Positions 16,831-26,083 are shown, counted from the first letter of the stretch. The stretch is 43,187 nt of DNA from an uncultured Bacteroidales bacterium (GCA_944326325.1 CALVDQ010000021.1:1-43187); one strand, 5' to 3'. Program-made: numbers and translations. The notes: generated by a model not told the origin, from the letters alone.

Positions 16831-16929
16831 AAATTCATGGTTTTGTCGGCACAAAAGAGGAATTCGTCAATTTCATAATCCTGGATATCTGCCCGTGGAC
16901 TATATTCGTGTGCGTTTAAAGAAACGGAC

Positions 16930-18069
16930 ATGAATGACAAAGTAAAACGGACTTTTCTTCCTGCTGTGCTGGCCCTGTCGGTCTCGGCTGTCTCCGCTGC
17001 ACAGCAGCATCCTGAAGACTCCCTGCCGGCAATCAACAGGCCCTTCCAGGACTCGGGCACAACAGTAAGCGGCACTGAAATCATAAGTTCGGATGCAGGT
17101 ACGAGCTACACCGGAAACTACGGTCTCGATGCCAGCTGGACTCTCTACAACGGAGGAGAAAACCGTAAGAACATCCGGCTTCAGGAACTTGAATGCGAAA
17201 TATCCCGACTGGACACAGAAGAAACTGTAAAGACAGTCGAAGAGGAAATCATCCAGCTCTATATCCAGATACTGTACTCATCCGAAGCCGTCGCAATCTG
17301 CAGGAATACCCTGGATGTAAGTCTGGCACAGGTGGAAAGAGGAAAGGAGCTCTATGAGGAAGGAACCCTTTCAAAAGCGGACCTGTCGCAGCTGCAGGCC
17401 CAGGCGAGCAGCGACAGATACAACCTCGTCTCATCGGAAACGACACTGCAGGACTACAGGCTGCAGCTGAAACAGATGCTGGAGCTTGACGGGGACGTGC
17501 TTATGGAACTCGCCATGCCGGAAATCCCGGACGAAGCCGTCCTGTCCATCATCCCGGACAAGGCATCGGTCTATGCATCGGCCCTGGAATCCCGACCGGA
17601 AGTCCTGTCAGGGAAACTGGACGTCGACGCTGCGGAACTCAACATTGCCATCTCCAAAGCAGGCTATCTGCTGAAGCCGGTTTCCTATCCCGAATTCCTG
17701 CAGGCAGTGGAGAAGGCCTCCAAATGGTTCTCCAGGCGGGAAGCCAGGCAGGACAGTATCTTCGTTAAAAGCGATTACAGGCTGGTGCAGATAAAGTTCA
17801 GTGACATCCTGTATATCGAAGGCCTCAGGGACTACCTGAAAATACATCTGGCCCATGAGACCTCTCCGGTGCTCACACTGATGAGCATGAAGTCGATGGA
17901 AGCCGGATTGCCTTCGGATAAATTCATAAGGGTCCACAAATCATTTATAATCAACAAGACATGGATAGAGGCGGTGGACAGGGGGAGGATTGTCATTGGC
18001 AAGACTTCCATTCCGGTAGGCGATAACTACAAGGCAAACTTCCAGAAATCCATAGGCATAGACGGCTGA
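16930..18069 (+). CDS. In-frame chimera: TolC-family fragment fused to a LytTR DNA-binding domain
   Basis: The 379-residue frame joins parts of two unrelated proteins. Residues 1-30 are a signal peptide. From about residue 35 (INRPFQ..GTTVSGTE) to 245 (ISKAGY) it follows the neighbouring TolC protein closely, but about 50 residues present in that paralogue (WTLEDC through SQSV) are missing, and so is its whole C-terminal repeat. At residue 245 it switches within GYLLKPVSYPEFLQAV, the last strand and helix of a response-regulator receiver, and then a complete LytTR domain (IFVKSDYRLVQIKFSDILYIEGLRDYLKIH ... KFIRVHKSFIINK). The receiver phosphoacceptor is gone. An exported DNA-binding domain makes no sense as a regulator, so this is probably a deletion remnant, yet both junctions keep the frame. 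An assembly chimera is the alternative. Confidence 0.85.
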   Translation: MNDKVKRTFLPAVLALSVSAVSAAQQHPEDSLPAINRPFQDSGTTVSGTEIISSDAGTSYTGNYGLDASWTLYNGGENRKNIRLQELECEISRLDTEETVKTVEEEIIQLYIQILYSSEAVAICRNTLDVSLAQVERGKELYEEGTLSKADLSQLQAQASSDRYNLVSSETTLQDYRLQLKQMLELDGDVLMELAMPEIPDEAVLSIIPDKASVYASALESRPEVLSGKLDVDAAELNIAISKAGYLLKPVSYPEFLQAVEKASKWFSRREARQDSIFVKSDYRLVQIKFSDILYIEGLRDYLKIHLAHETSPVLTLMSMKSMEAGLPSDKFIRVHKSFIINKTWIEAVDRGRIVIGKTSIPVGDNYKANFQKSIGIDG

Positions 18070-18124
18070 GGCATGGCTGCATAAAGATTTTTGCAAAATT
18101 CAAGACGGTTTTCCCGGAAAATGT

Positions 18125-18132
18125 TATTTTTG
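18125..18132 (+). promoter_or_regulatory. -7 box of the efflux operon
   Basis: TATTTTTG is an exact TAnnTTTG match, 26 bases before the tolC ATG. The -33 spacing is poor. It suggests the intact operon has its own promoter after the chimera gene. Confidence 0.4.
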
Positions 18133-18158
18133 CTGTCCTTTACAAGAGTCACAGCAAT

Positions 18159-19562
18159 ATGAAGTCATTTTCAAGAACCGGTATGGCGATTTGTATCGCA
18201 TTCATGTCCGCAGCGGCTTTACAGGCCCGGGACAGTACCGGGACGGTTTCGGTGTGGACACTGGAAGACTGTATAGGATATGCCCTGCAGAACAACATCA
18301 CCATACGGCAGAGCCGGCTGAACACGGAAAGCGCTGCAGTCGACATCAAGACAGCAAAGGCAGCGATGTTCCCCGACCTGTCCTTTTCTACATCCCAAAG
18401 TGTAATAAACAGGCCGTATCAGGAAAACAGCACGACAGTCAGCGGCACGGAACTGCTCCTGAGCAACAGCAGCACGAGCTACAGCGGAAGCTACGGCCTG
18501 AATGCCCAGTGGACAGTATTCAGCGGCGGACGGCTCCGCAAGACCGTAAAGCAGGACGAACTGGCACACCGCCAGTCCATGCTCGAGGAGCAGACACAGT
18601 CAAACAGCATTGTGGAAGCCATTGCCAGCACCTATATACAGATACTTTATGCAAGTGAATCCGTCAATGTAAACAGGAACACGCTCGAAGTGAGCATTGC
18701 GCAGATGGAAAGAGGCAAAGAGCTGCTTGACGCAGGCAGTCTCTCCACCGCCGACTATGCCCAGCTTGAAGCGCAGGTCAGCAACGACCGGTACCAGCTT
18801 GTCGTCTCCAGGAACAGCCTTGCGGATTACAAGCTGCAACTGAAACAGCTCCTGGAACTGGAACCGGGGACCGAGATGGAAATTGCAGTGGACAGCCTTC
18901 CGGACGCAGCTGCAATCTCCCCGCTTCCTGACAAGATGTCTGTTTATGAAGCGGCCCTGGATACCCGTCCCGAGATACTCGCTGCCGAACTTGCAGTGGA
19001 ATCGTCGGAAATGGGCATACGCATATCCCGCTCCGGCTACTACCCGTCCGTCATACTGTCCGCCGGCATAGGTACCAACCATACCAGCGGCACTGATTTT
19101 ACATTTGCCGAACAGATCAGGAACGGATGGAACAATTCGGCCGGGCTGACCATCAGCGTACCTATCTTCAACAACCGGCAGACAAAGAGCGCAGTACAGA
19201 AAGCCAGACTGCAGCACCAATACAGCCAGCTGGACCTGACGGCGGCACAGAAAGACCTCTACAAGACTATCGAAGGCATTTGGCTGGACGCCTACAGCGC
19301 CCAGCAGCAGTTCATTGCCGCACAGGACAACGTCAGAAGTTCCGGCATCAGCTATTCCCTCGTCAGCGAACAGTTCGGGCTCGGCATGAAGAACACCGTC
19401 GAGCTTCTGACGGAAAAGAACAATTACCTGAGCGCTCGCCAGCAGTTGCTCCAGGCCAAATATATGTCGATACTGAATTCCCGTCTGCTCGATTTCTATG
19501 CCGAAGGCATCGTTTCCCTCGAGCAATATCTCGGCAGTACCCAGGAACAGGAGAGAAAATAA
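18159..19562 (+). CDS. TolC-family outer membrane efflux channel
   Basis: A 467-residue outer membrane channel component of a tripartite efflux system. The signal peptide is cleaved near ALQA (about residue 23). Two OEP repeats follow: the first begins WTLEDCIGYALQNNITI, the second near ALDTRPEILAAELAVESSEMGIRISRSGYYPSVILSAGIG. Long coiled-coil helices carry ERGKELLDAGSLSTADYAQLEAQV and its counterpart FGLGMKNTVELLTEKNNYLSARQQLLQAKY. Length fits the family. It heads a plus-strand operon with the adaptor (15-base gap), ABC ATPase and permease. The chimera upstream is a close, partly deleted relative. Confidence 0.94.
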   Translation: MKSFSRTGMAICIAFMSAAALQARDSTGTVSVWTLEDCIGYALQNNITIRQSRLNTESAAVDIKTAKAAMFPDLSFSTSQSVINRPYQENSTTVSGTELLLSNSSTSYSGSYGLNAQWTVFSGGRLRKTVKQDELAHRQSMLEEQTQSNSIVEAIASTYIQILYASESVNVNRNTLEVSIAQMERGKELLDAGSLSTADYAQLEAQVSNDRYQLVVSRNSLADYKLQLKQLLELEPGTEMEIAVDSLPDAAAISPLPDKMSVYEAALDTRPEILAAELAVESSEMGIRISRSGYYPSVILSAGIGTNHTSGTDFTFAEQIRNGWNNSAGLTISVPIFNNRQTKSAVQKARLQHQYSQLDLTAAQKDLYKTIEGIWLDAYSAQQQFIAAQDNVRSSGISYSLVSEQFGLGMKNTVELLTEKNNYLSARQQLLQAKYMSILNSRLLDFYAEGIVSLEQYLGSTQEQERK

Positions 19563-19577
19563 CAAAGTAAAGATACA

Positions 19578-20768
19578 ATGAAAAGCAAGACAAAAAAGAC
19601 GGTCGTCATATCAGTTTGCGTAGCAGCCGCAGTTGTCCTTGTCCTCTTCTTTGCCGGAAAAGGCGGGAGACAGAAGGAGATACTCTACGGTACAGCCGTG
19701 GCCGGTAAAGGGGACGTGGCCATATATGTCACGGCCACAGGTACCATCGAGCCTGTGACGGAAGTCGAGGTAGGTACGCAGGTTTCCGGCATCATCGACA
19801 AGCTGTATGCCGACTACAACTCGATTGTAAAGGAAGGCCAGCTGATTGCCGAAATGGACAAGGTGACGCTTGAAAGCGACCTGGCTTCTGCCAAGGCCAC
19901 CTACGAAGGGAGCGAAGCAGAATACGTCTACCAGAAAAAGAATTATGAAAGGAACGTCAAGCTGCACGGGAAAGGCCTGGTCAGTGACACCGACTTCGAA
20001 CTGGCGGAATACAACTACAGGATGGCGGAAAGTGCCTACAACAGCAGCAAGGCAGCTCTGGACAAGGCCGAAAGGAACCTGGGCTATGCCACAATCACTT
20101 CCCCCATCGACGGTGTAGTCATCGACAAGGCTGTGGAAGAAGGACAGACAGTAGCCGCCGGTTTCGAAACGCCGACCTTGTTCACAATAGCTGCCGACCT
20201 CACCAAGATGCAGGTTGTCGCCGATGTAGATGAAGCCGATATCGGAGGAGTGGCGGACGGTCAGAGGGTGACTTTTACCGTAGACGCTTTCCCTGACGAC
20301 ATATTCGAAGGAAGGGTGGAGCAGATCCGGCTGGGGAGTTCCGGCTCGAGTTCCACGGTCACGTCCTCCACTAACGAAAGCGTGGTGACATACGAAGTGG
20401 TGATTTCCGCCGATAACCCTGATCTCAAACTGAAACCGAGGCTGACGGCCAACATCAACATCTACACGAACGAAAGGCACGGGGTACTCTCCGTACCGTC
20501 GAAGGCACTGCGTTTCTCTCCGGTCGGTCCGCTGCTTGAGAAGGGGGCAGTTGTAAATGACTGCGACTCTGCCGACAAGGTATGGACCAGGTCGGGGAAC
20601 GTGTTCACGGCACATCCGGTGACAGTTGGCCTGAATGACGGGATAAATGCAGAAATTACCGGAGGTATCGGTGAAGGCACTGAGGTGGTCGTTGACGCCA
20701 GACTGTCAGGGGACGATAGTGCAGACGGCCGGAAAGGAGCATCCTTCATGCCTGGACCGCCAAGATAA
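19578..20768 (+). CDS. Periplasmic adaptor (membrane fusion) protein, MacA/HlyD type
   Basis: A 396-residue adaptor linking the inner-membrane MacB-like permease to the TolC channel. An N-terminal membrane anchor (about 9-28) is followed by the first lipoyl half (VEVGTQVSGIIDKLYADYNSIVKEGQLIAEMD). A helical hairpin (about 95-170) and the second lipoyl half (NLGYATITSPIDGVVIDKAVEEGQTVAAGF) come next. The beta-barrel domain contains DEADIGGVADGQRVTFTVDAFP, and a membrane-proximal domain ends the protein. It lies between tolC and the ABC gene with short gaps, the standard order for MacAB-TolC-like exporters. Confidence 0.94.
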   Translation: MKSKTKKTVVISVCVAAAVVLVLFFAGKGGRQKEILYGTAVAGKGDVAIYVTATGTIEPVTEVEVGTQVSGIIDKLYADYNSIVKEGQLIAEMDKVTLESDLASAKATYEGSEAEYVYQKKNYERNVKLHGKGLVSDTDFELAEYNYRMAESAYNSSKAALDKAERNLGYATITSPIDGVVIDKAVEEGQTVAAGFETPTLFTIAADLTKMQVVADVDEADIGGVADGQRVTFTVDAFPDDIFEGRVEQIRLGSSGSSSTVTSSTNESVVTYEVVISADNPDLKLKPRLTANINIYTNERHGVLSVPSKALRFSPVGPLLEKGAVVNDCDSADKVWTRSGNVFTAHPVTVGLNDGINAEITGGIGEGTEVVVDARLSGDDSADGRKGASFMPGPPR

Positions 20769-20777
20769 CAAGCAGCC

Positions 20778-21524
20778 ATGGGAAACAAGGTCATAGAACT
20801 GCAGGACATCCGCAGGGACTTCATCGTAGGGGACGAGACTGTCCACGCCCTGCGCGGGGTGTCATTCACCATTACGGAAGGGGAATTCGTCACCATCATG
20901 GGGACGTCCGGATCCGGGAAATCCACATTGCTCAATATCCTCGGATGCCTCGATACCCCTACCTCCGGGGAATACCTCCTCGACGGAATCCCGGTCAGGA
21001 GCATGAGTAAGTCGCAGAGGGCGACGCTGCGGAACAGAAAGATCGGCTTCGTATTCCAGAACTACAACCTTCTTGCAAAGACCACTGCTACGGAAAACGT
21101 GGAACTCCCTCTGATGTACAATCCGGAAATCAGTTCTGCCGAAAGGCGCCGCCGGGCGGAAGAGGCCCTGGACGCCGTAGGACTCGGGGACAGGAAGGAA
21201 CACAAGTCAAACCAGATGTCCGGAGGGCAGATGCAGAGGGTCGCCATCGCGAGGGCCCTTGTCAACAACCCTGCGGTCATCCTTGCGGACGAAGCCACCG
21301 GAAATCTCGACACGAGGACATCCTACGAGATACTTATGCTCTTCCAGAAACTCCACAGCGAGGGCAGGACCATTATTTTCGTAACACACAACCCTGACAT
21401 TGCGAACTACAGCAGCCGCAACATCAGGCTCAGGGACGGCCACATCATAGAAGACGCCAGGAACAGCAGCATCAGGTCCGCGGAGGAGACCTACAGGTCG
21501 CTTCCGAAAGACGAGGACAACTGA
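20778..21524 (+). CDS. ABC transporter ATP-binding protein, MacB/LolD type
   Basis: A 248-residue ATPase that powers the mechanotransmission exporter. Walker A is GTSGSGKST (42-50), followed by the Q-loop in FVFQNYNLL, signature MSGGQMQRVAIARAL (about 148-162), Walker B VILADEATGNLD and the H-loop in FVTHNP. ATPase and permease are separate genes here, unlike the fused E. coli MacB. It starts nine bases after the adaptor. Confidence 0.95.
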   Translation: MGNKVIELQDIRRDFIVGDETVHALRGVSFTITEGEFVTIMGTSGSGKSTLLNILGCLDTPTSGEYLLDGIPVRSMSKSQRATLRNRKIGFVFQNYNLLAKTTATENVELPLMYNPEISSAERRRRAEEALDAVGLGDRKEHKSNQMSGGQMQRVAIARALVNNPAVILADEATGNLDTRTSYEILMLFQKLHSEGRTIIFVTHNPDIANYSSRNIRLRDGHIIEDARNSSIRSAEETYRSLPKDEDN

Positions 21525-21567
21525 CCTGCAATGCCGTGGATGGCAGGGAATCAGAAGACAACAGGAA

Positions 21568-22788
21568 ATGAATTATACGAATTTATTCAGGATAGCATTA
21601 AAGGCGCTGGCCAACAACAAGATGAGGGCATTTCTGACGATGCTCGGCATCATTATCGGCGTCGGTTCCGTCATCACCATGATAGCCTTGGGCCAGGGTA
21701 CCCAGAAAAGCATTCAGGCGGAGATTTCGGGAATGGGCTCCAATATCATCATGGTACATCCTGGCGGTGACCGCAGGGGCGGTGTCAGGCTCGACCCTTC
21801 CGAGATGCAGACCCTGAAGATAAAGAACTACGAAACTCTCCGGAGCGAATGCATGTACCTTGCCGCTGTCAGTCCGTACGTCACGGCCTCCGGACAGCTC
21901 GTCTGCGGGAACAACAACTACCCGTCCTCCGTCACCGGCGCCGGCACCGAATATATCTCAATCCGCCAGCTCGCAGTGGAAGACGGGGCCATGTTCACCG
22001 AAGCTGACATCAAGACATCCGCCAAGGTCTGCGTCATAGGCAAGACCATTGTGGACAACCTCTTCCCTGACGGAGGCGACCCCATAGGGAAGATCATAAG
22101 GTTCAACCAGGTTCCCCTCAAGGTAATCGGAGTGCTGGAATCCAAAGGCTACAACTCCATGGGAATGGATCAGGACGATATCGTCCTGGCACCTTACACC
22201 ACTGTCATGAAAAGAATGCTGGCCATTACGCATTTCAACGGGATTTTCGCATCTGCCCTGTCCGAAGACATGACAGACTATGCCACTGCGGAAATAAGGA
22301 CAATCCTGAGAAGGGAACACCGGCTGAAAGACTCGGACAGCGATGACTTTACAATACGCACCCAGCAGGAGCTGAGTGAAATGCTTAATACGACCACGAA
22401 CCTGCTCACAACCCTGCTGGCCTGCATTGCCGGGATTTCACTTCTTGTCGGAGGCATCGGAATCATGAACATAATGTATGTTTCCATAACCGAGAGGACG
22501 CGAGAAATAGGCCTGAGGATGTCGGTCGGGGCCAGAGGTGTGGACATCCTTGTCCAGTTCCTGATCGAAGCCGTCCTGATAAGCGTAACCGGGGGCATCA
22601 TCGGTATCCTGTTGGGCTGTACGGCCTGCATTGCCGTAAAATTCCTGGCCCACTGGCCTGTCTACATCCAGATATGGAGTGTCATCCTGTCCTTCGCGGT
22701 ATGTACCGTCACCGGCATTTTCTTCGGATGGTATCCGGCCAGAAAGGCCGCCGATCTCGACCCGATAGATGCCCTGAGATATGAATAG
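21568..22788 (+). CDS. MacB-like FtsX-family permease
   Basis: A 406-residue inner-membrane component. The N-terminal membrane helix (MRAFLTMLGIIIGVGSVITMIALGQG) is followed by a large periplasmic MacB-PCD domain (about 45-270). Three C-terminal helices of FtsX type complete it, including GGIGIMNIMYVSITERTREIGLRMSVGA. It ends in YPARKAADLDPIDALRYE, the usual MacB ending. Together with the preceding three genes it forms a complete TolC/adaptor/ATPase/permease exporter, probably for a peptide, lipid or toxic compound. Five bases separate its stop from the convergent hydrolase gene. Confidence 0.95.
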   Translation: MNYTNLFRIALKALANNKMRAFLTMLGIIIGVGSVITMIALGQGTQKSIQAEISGMGSNIIMVHPGGDRRGGVRLDPSEMQTLKIKNYETLRSECMYLAAVSPYVTASGQLVCGNNNYPSSVTGAGTEYISIRQLAVEDGAMFTEADIKTSAKVCVIGKTIVDNLFPDGGDPIGKIIRFNQVPLKVIGVLESKGYNSMGMDQDDIVLAPYTTVMKRMLAITHFNGIFASALSEDMTDYATAEIRTILRREHRLKDSDSDDFTIRTQQELSEMLNTTTNLLTTLLACIAGISLLVGGIGIMNIMYVSITERTREIGLRMSVGARGVDILVQFLIEAVLISVTGGIIGILLGCTACIAVKFLAHWPVYIQIWSVILSFAVCTVTGIFFGWYPARKAADLDPIDALRYE

Positions 22789-22793
22789 GACGT

Positions 22794-23420
22794 CTAATCC
22801 CCTTCTTTGAGGACCTCGATGATTTTCGGAAGGAGCATGGACACCACAAACTCCTCTTCCATGAAATGTGTCCCGGGATAGAAAGCGAGGTTATCCCCGA
22901 AATACCTGCGGTAGGTTCGGACACTGACTATTCCGGATCTTCGGTAATGGTCTCCGGTGCCGAAAAAAGCAAAAAATCCGTCCCGTCCGCCCTCTGCCGG
23001 ACTGTTGGCAAGGGCAGCGCGGCGCAAGGCACCGTATTTCCGCATCGTACTGAAAGTGAAATGAAGTTTCTGCCGGTCTCCTTCCCGTGGCCGGTATATG
23101 CGGTCGAGAAGTGGCGTCACCCCCGGGAGCAAGGCCATGAAGGACAGCCGGCCGAGGTATAGCGGAGCATTCAGTGCAGGAGAAACGAGTATGTGAGGTA
23201 CACCCTTGATCCTTATGGCATTGAGGGCCCCCAAAGACTCCCCCACTACCAGGGCGGGCTTCAGTTCCGCCACCCAGGAGGAAATCTCCTCCCATGCCTT
23301 TTCCGGGTCAAAGCTGTATGTACGGACCACAACCCCGCGGATGTGGTCACCAAGTATGGAAGGGATGCGGCTGTCCCCTCCGCCTCCCATTCCGTGTATA
23401 TACAATATCACCTTTTCCAT
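22794..23420 (-). CDS. Small alpha/beta hydrolase (YqiA-like esterase)
   Basis: A 208-residue cytoplasmic alpha/beta hydrolase. It starts VILYIHGMGGGGDS (oxyanion-hole HG loop). The nucleophile is in VVGESLGALNA (GxSxG), the acid is likely the Asp of FGTGDHYRR, and the histidine lies in YPGTHFMEEE. This is the compact fold of the YqiA/UPF0227 group. The ATG at 23420 is preferred over 23429 because a -7-like TAAATTTA (23445-23438) would leave too short a leader for the latter. The substrate is unknown. Confidence 0.82.
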   Translation of the reverse strand: MEKVILYIHGMGGGGDSRIPSILGDHIRGVVVRTYSFDPEKAWEEISSWVAELKPALVVGESLGALNAIRIKGVPHILVSPALNAPLYLGRLSFMALLPGVTPLLDRIYRPREGDRQKLHFTFSTMRKYGALRRAALANSPAEGGRDGFFAFFGTGDHYRRSGIVSVRTYRRYFGDNLAFYPGTHFMEEEFVVSMLLPKIIEVLKEGD

Positions 23421-23478
23421 AGCACGCATACGGTCCGTAAATTTACTCTTTTTTTACATAAAATTGATTTCTTCTTAG

Positions 23479-23486
23479 TATCTTTG
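23479..23486 (+). promoter_or_regulatory. -7 box of the C1 peptidase gene
   Basis: TATCTTTG is an exact match, 56 bases before the ATG, preceded by a T-run (23450-23456) at about -33. Confidence 0.55.
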
Positions 23487-23541
23487 TATGATTTTGCTCC
23501 GGACGGGGCGGGAATACAAATCTCAAATTTTTTAAAGTGCA

Positions 23542-24735
23542 ATGATGAAATTTTTATTGACTGCGGCGTTGGCTCTGACTGTGGTGTCGGGCTTTGCGCA
23601 AGAGAAAAAAGATTCGACGAAGAAAAATCCAGAGTATGAATTTACCGTAATCAAGGAAAACCCGATAACATCCATCAAGGACCAGTACCGCTCAGGTACC
23701 TGCTGGTGCTTCTCGTCCCTGTCATTCATCGAGTCCGAAGTAATGAAGGAAAAAGGCATCGACAGTCTTGACCTGTCGGAAATGTTCGTGGTCTCCAAGT
23801 CATACCATGACAGGGGGATCAAATACGTCCGTCTCGACGGCCATCTGAACTTCGGGGCAGGCAGTTCGTTCGGCGATGTGCTCCACGTAATCAAGGACTA
23901 TGGCATCGTGCCGCAGGATGCAATGCCAGGACTTAACTACGGTACGGAAAAACCGGAACATTCCGAGATGGACGCAGCTCTCAAGGGATACGTCGACGCT
24001 ATTGCTCAGAATCCCAACAGGACACTTACGACGGCATGGGTAAACGGACTGGACGGGATCCTCTCGGCATATCTCGGGGAAATTCCTGAAGAATTCGAAG
24101 TCGACGGAGTGAAATACACGCCTGAGAGCTACAGGGACTATCTCGGCATCGATCCTGACGACTATGTTTCCCTCACCTCCTTTACCCACCATCCTTTCTA
24201 CTCTTCATTCATCATCGAAGTATGCGACAACTGGAGATGGGACGCTTCCTACAACCTCCCGCTTGACGAACTCATGGAAGTGATGTACAACGCCATAGAG
24301 AACGGCTTCACCATAGCCTGGGGTACGGATGTCAGCGAGACCGGTTTCACCAGGACCGGCGTAGCCACTGTCCCTGACGTGGACAAAAAGCCGGGAGCAG
24401 GCTCCGACCAGGAAAGATGGATCGGCAAGGCCGAAGAAAAAAAGGCTGACAACGCCGTGGCTGCACCTTCAGAAAAAGTCATTACCCAGGAGATGAGGCA
24501 GGACGGATACGACAGGAAGACGACGACCGATGACCACGGGATGCAGATTTACGGTATCGCTCAGGACCAGAACGGGACCAATTTCTTCATGGTGAAGAAC
24601 TCATGGGGTGACGCCGGCAACTACAATGGGATATGGTACGCTTCCGATGCTTTCGTAAGGTGCAAGACCCTGAACATTGTCGTGAACAAGAACGCCATTC
24701 CTAAGGATATCAGGAAGAAACTCGGAATAAAATAG
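23542..24735 (+). CDS. Exported C1-family cysteine peptidase (bleomycin hydrolase/aminopeptidase C-like)
   Basis: A 397-residue papain-fold peptidase of the C1B (bleomycin hydrolase) branch. The signal peptide ends near SGFAQ (about residue 20), placing it in the periplasm or at the cell surface. The triad is readable: Cys in RSGTCWCFSS (about Cys54), His in DDHGMQIYG and Asn in VKNSWG. The intervening region contains the DNWRWDASYNLPLDELM and AIENGFTIAWGTDVSE blocks typical of this branch. A lysine/alanine-rich loop precedes the histidine. The likely role is peptide processing or nutrition. Start 23542 or the next ATG (23545) are equally possible. It is ten bases upstream of pssA. Confidence 0.92.
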   Translation: MMKFLLTAALALTVVSGFAQEKKDSTKKNPEYEFTVIKENPITSIKDQYRSGTCWCFSSLSFIESEVMKEKGIDSLDLSEMFVVSKSYHDRGIKYVRLDGHLNFGAGSSFGDVLHVIKDYGIVPQDAMPGLNYGTEKPEHSEMDAALKGYVDAIAQNPNRTLTTAWVNGLDGILSAYLGEIPEEFEVDGVKYTPESYRDYLGIDPDDYVSLTSFTHHPFYSSFIIEVCDNWRWDASYNLPLDELMEVMYNAIENGFTIAWGTDVSETGFTRTGVATVPDVDKKPGAGSDQERWIGKAEEKKADNAVAAPSEKVITQEMRQDGYDRKTTTDDHGMQIYGIAQDQNGTNFFMVKNSWGDAGNYNGIWYASDAFVRCKTLNIVVNKNAIPKDIRKKLGIK

Positions 24736-24745
24736 CCGGTCCGCG

Positions 24746-25468
24746 ATGAAAATCGTCAAGCATATTCCGAATACGATCACATCTATGAACCTGCTCTGCG
24801 GGACCATAGGTGTGATCTGTGCTTTGGACGGCAGGCTCGGCATCGCTTTCCTGTTCATGCTCGGGGCTGCACTGTGTGACTTCTGCGACGGACTGTGCGC
24901 GAGGATGCTGAACGCATATTCGGATGTAGGGAAAGAGCTTGATTCGCTTGCAGATCTCGTAAGTTTCGGTGTACTTCCGGCCATGATGTTCCGCGAAACG
25001 GTCCTGCTTGCCGGAGTGACCGGAATCATAAGCTACGTTCCGCTCCTGCTTGTTGTCTTTTCGGCCCTGAGACTTGCAAAGTTCAATATAGACGAGACCC
25101 AGGCCGAGAATTTCCGCGGACTTGCCACCCCTGCTTCGGCAATGCTCACAGGATCGTTCTCCTATTACGTATTCAGCAGTCCGGACAGCATGATGACAGG
25201 ATGGCCGGGCAGCCCGGCATTCATCATACTTTCAACCGCGGCATTGTCCGCCCTGATGGTAAGCCGGATTCCCATGTTCTCGATGAAATTCAAAAAGGGA
25301 GTAAAAACGGAATCGCCGCTGTACCGCATGAGAATCACCTTCATCGGGATTTTCTGCGTATGCGTCGTACTGGTCGCCCTCCTCGGGCTGAACTGGTCGA
25401 TGATAATACTTCTGACCTTCCTCATCTACGTGATCATGAATGTAATAAACGCCCTGTTCTCCAGATAG
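24746..25468 (+). CDS. pssA: CDP-diacylglycerol-serine O-phosphatidyltransferase
   Basis: An integral membrane enzyme that makes phosphatidylserine from CDP-diacylglycerol and L-serine, on the route to phosphatidylethanolamine. The 240-residue protein has about eight hydrophobic segments and the CDP-alcohol phosphotransferase motif DFCDGLCAR...GKELDSLAD (D-G-x2-A-R-x8-G-x3-D-x3-D). The conserved DSLADLVSFGVLPA follows. It is downstream of the C1 peptidase by ten bases and ends at a bidirectional terminator. Confidence 0.93.
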   Translation: MKIVKHIPNTITSMNLLCGTIGVICALDGRLGIAFLFMLGAALCDFCDGLCARMLNAYSDVGKELDSLADLVSFGVLPAMMFRETVLLAGVTGIISYVPLLLVVFSALRLAKFNIDETQAENFRGLATPASAMLTGSFSYYVFSSPDSMMTGWPGSPAFIILSTAALSALMVSRIPMFSMKFKKGVKTESPLYRMRITFIGIFCVCVVLVALLGLNWSMIILLTFLIYVIMNVINALFSR

Positions 25469-25483
25469 GATGGGCAAAAAGAC

Positions 25484-25522
25484 AAAAAAAGTTGCGGCAT
25501 CGGTGGTGCCGCAACTTTTTTT
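25484..25522. terminator. Bidirectional intrinsic terminator between pssA and rubrerythrin
   Basis: GTTGCGGCA (25491-25499) pairs with TGCCGCAAC (25507-25515), flanked by seven A and seven T, so a U-run follows the hairpin on either strand. Confidence 0.9.
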
Positions 25523-25540
25523 GTACTGAAGATCCGACTG

Positions 25541-26083
25541 CTAATAATTCTCGGAGTGGATCTTGAAATAGCTCTTCGGATGCTTGCATACCGGACACAT
25601 CTCCGGAGCTTTCTTGCCGATGACGATATGGCCGCAGTTGGAGCACTCCCATACCATATCCTGGTCCTTTGAGAACACGAGACCGTCCTTCACGTTCGCA
25701 AGAAGCTTGCGGTAGCGTTCCTCATGCATTTTCTCTATGGCTGCAACCTTTTCGAAAAGCACCGCTATCTCGGTGAATCCCTCTTCGCGTGCCTCTTTGG
25801 CAAAGCCGGCATACATATCGGTCCACTCGTAGTTCTCGCCCTCTGCGGCATCAAGAAGATTTACGTCTGTGGAAGGGATATCCCCGTCATGAAGCAGCTT
25901 GAACCATATCTTGGCGTGCTCCTTCTCATTGTTTGCAGTCTCCTCGAAGATGGATGCTATCTGTACGTATCCGTCCTTCTTGGCTTTTGAAGCATAGTAG
26001 GTGTATTTGTTCCTTGCCTGGGATTCTCCGGCAAAAGCAGCCTGAAGATTAGCTTCAGTCTTTGTCCCTTTTAGATCCTTCAT
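25541..26083 (-). CDS. rbr: Rubrerythrin
   Basis: Non-haem iron peroxidase that reduces hydrogen peroxide in the cytoplasm of anaerobes. The 180-residue protein has a four-helix ferritin-like domain with diiron ligands in [33 protein letters not shown] and [10 protein letters not shown]-terminal rubredoxin-like [Fe(SCys)4] site is formed by CSNCGH and CPVC. Length fits classical rubrerythrin. It has a full consensus promoter and a shared terminator, so it is monocistronic. The -33/-7 match is among the best in the window, consistent with high expression. Confidence 0.96.
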   Translation of the reverse strand: MKDLKGTKTEANLQAAFAGESQARNKYTYYASKAKKDGYVQIASIFEETANNEKEHAKIWFKLLHDGDIPSTDVNLLDAAEGENYEWTDMYAGFAKEAREEGFTEIAVLFEKVAAIEKMHEERYRKLLANVKDGLVFSKDQDMVWECSNCGHIVIGKKAPEMCPVCKHPKSYFKIHSENY

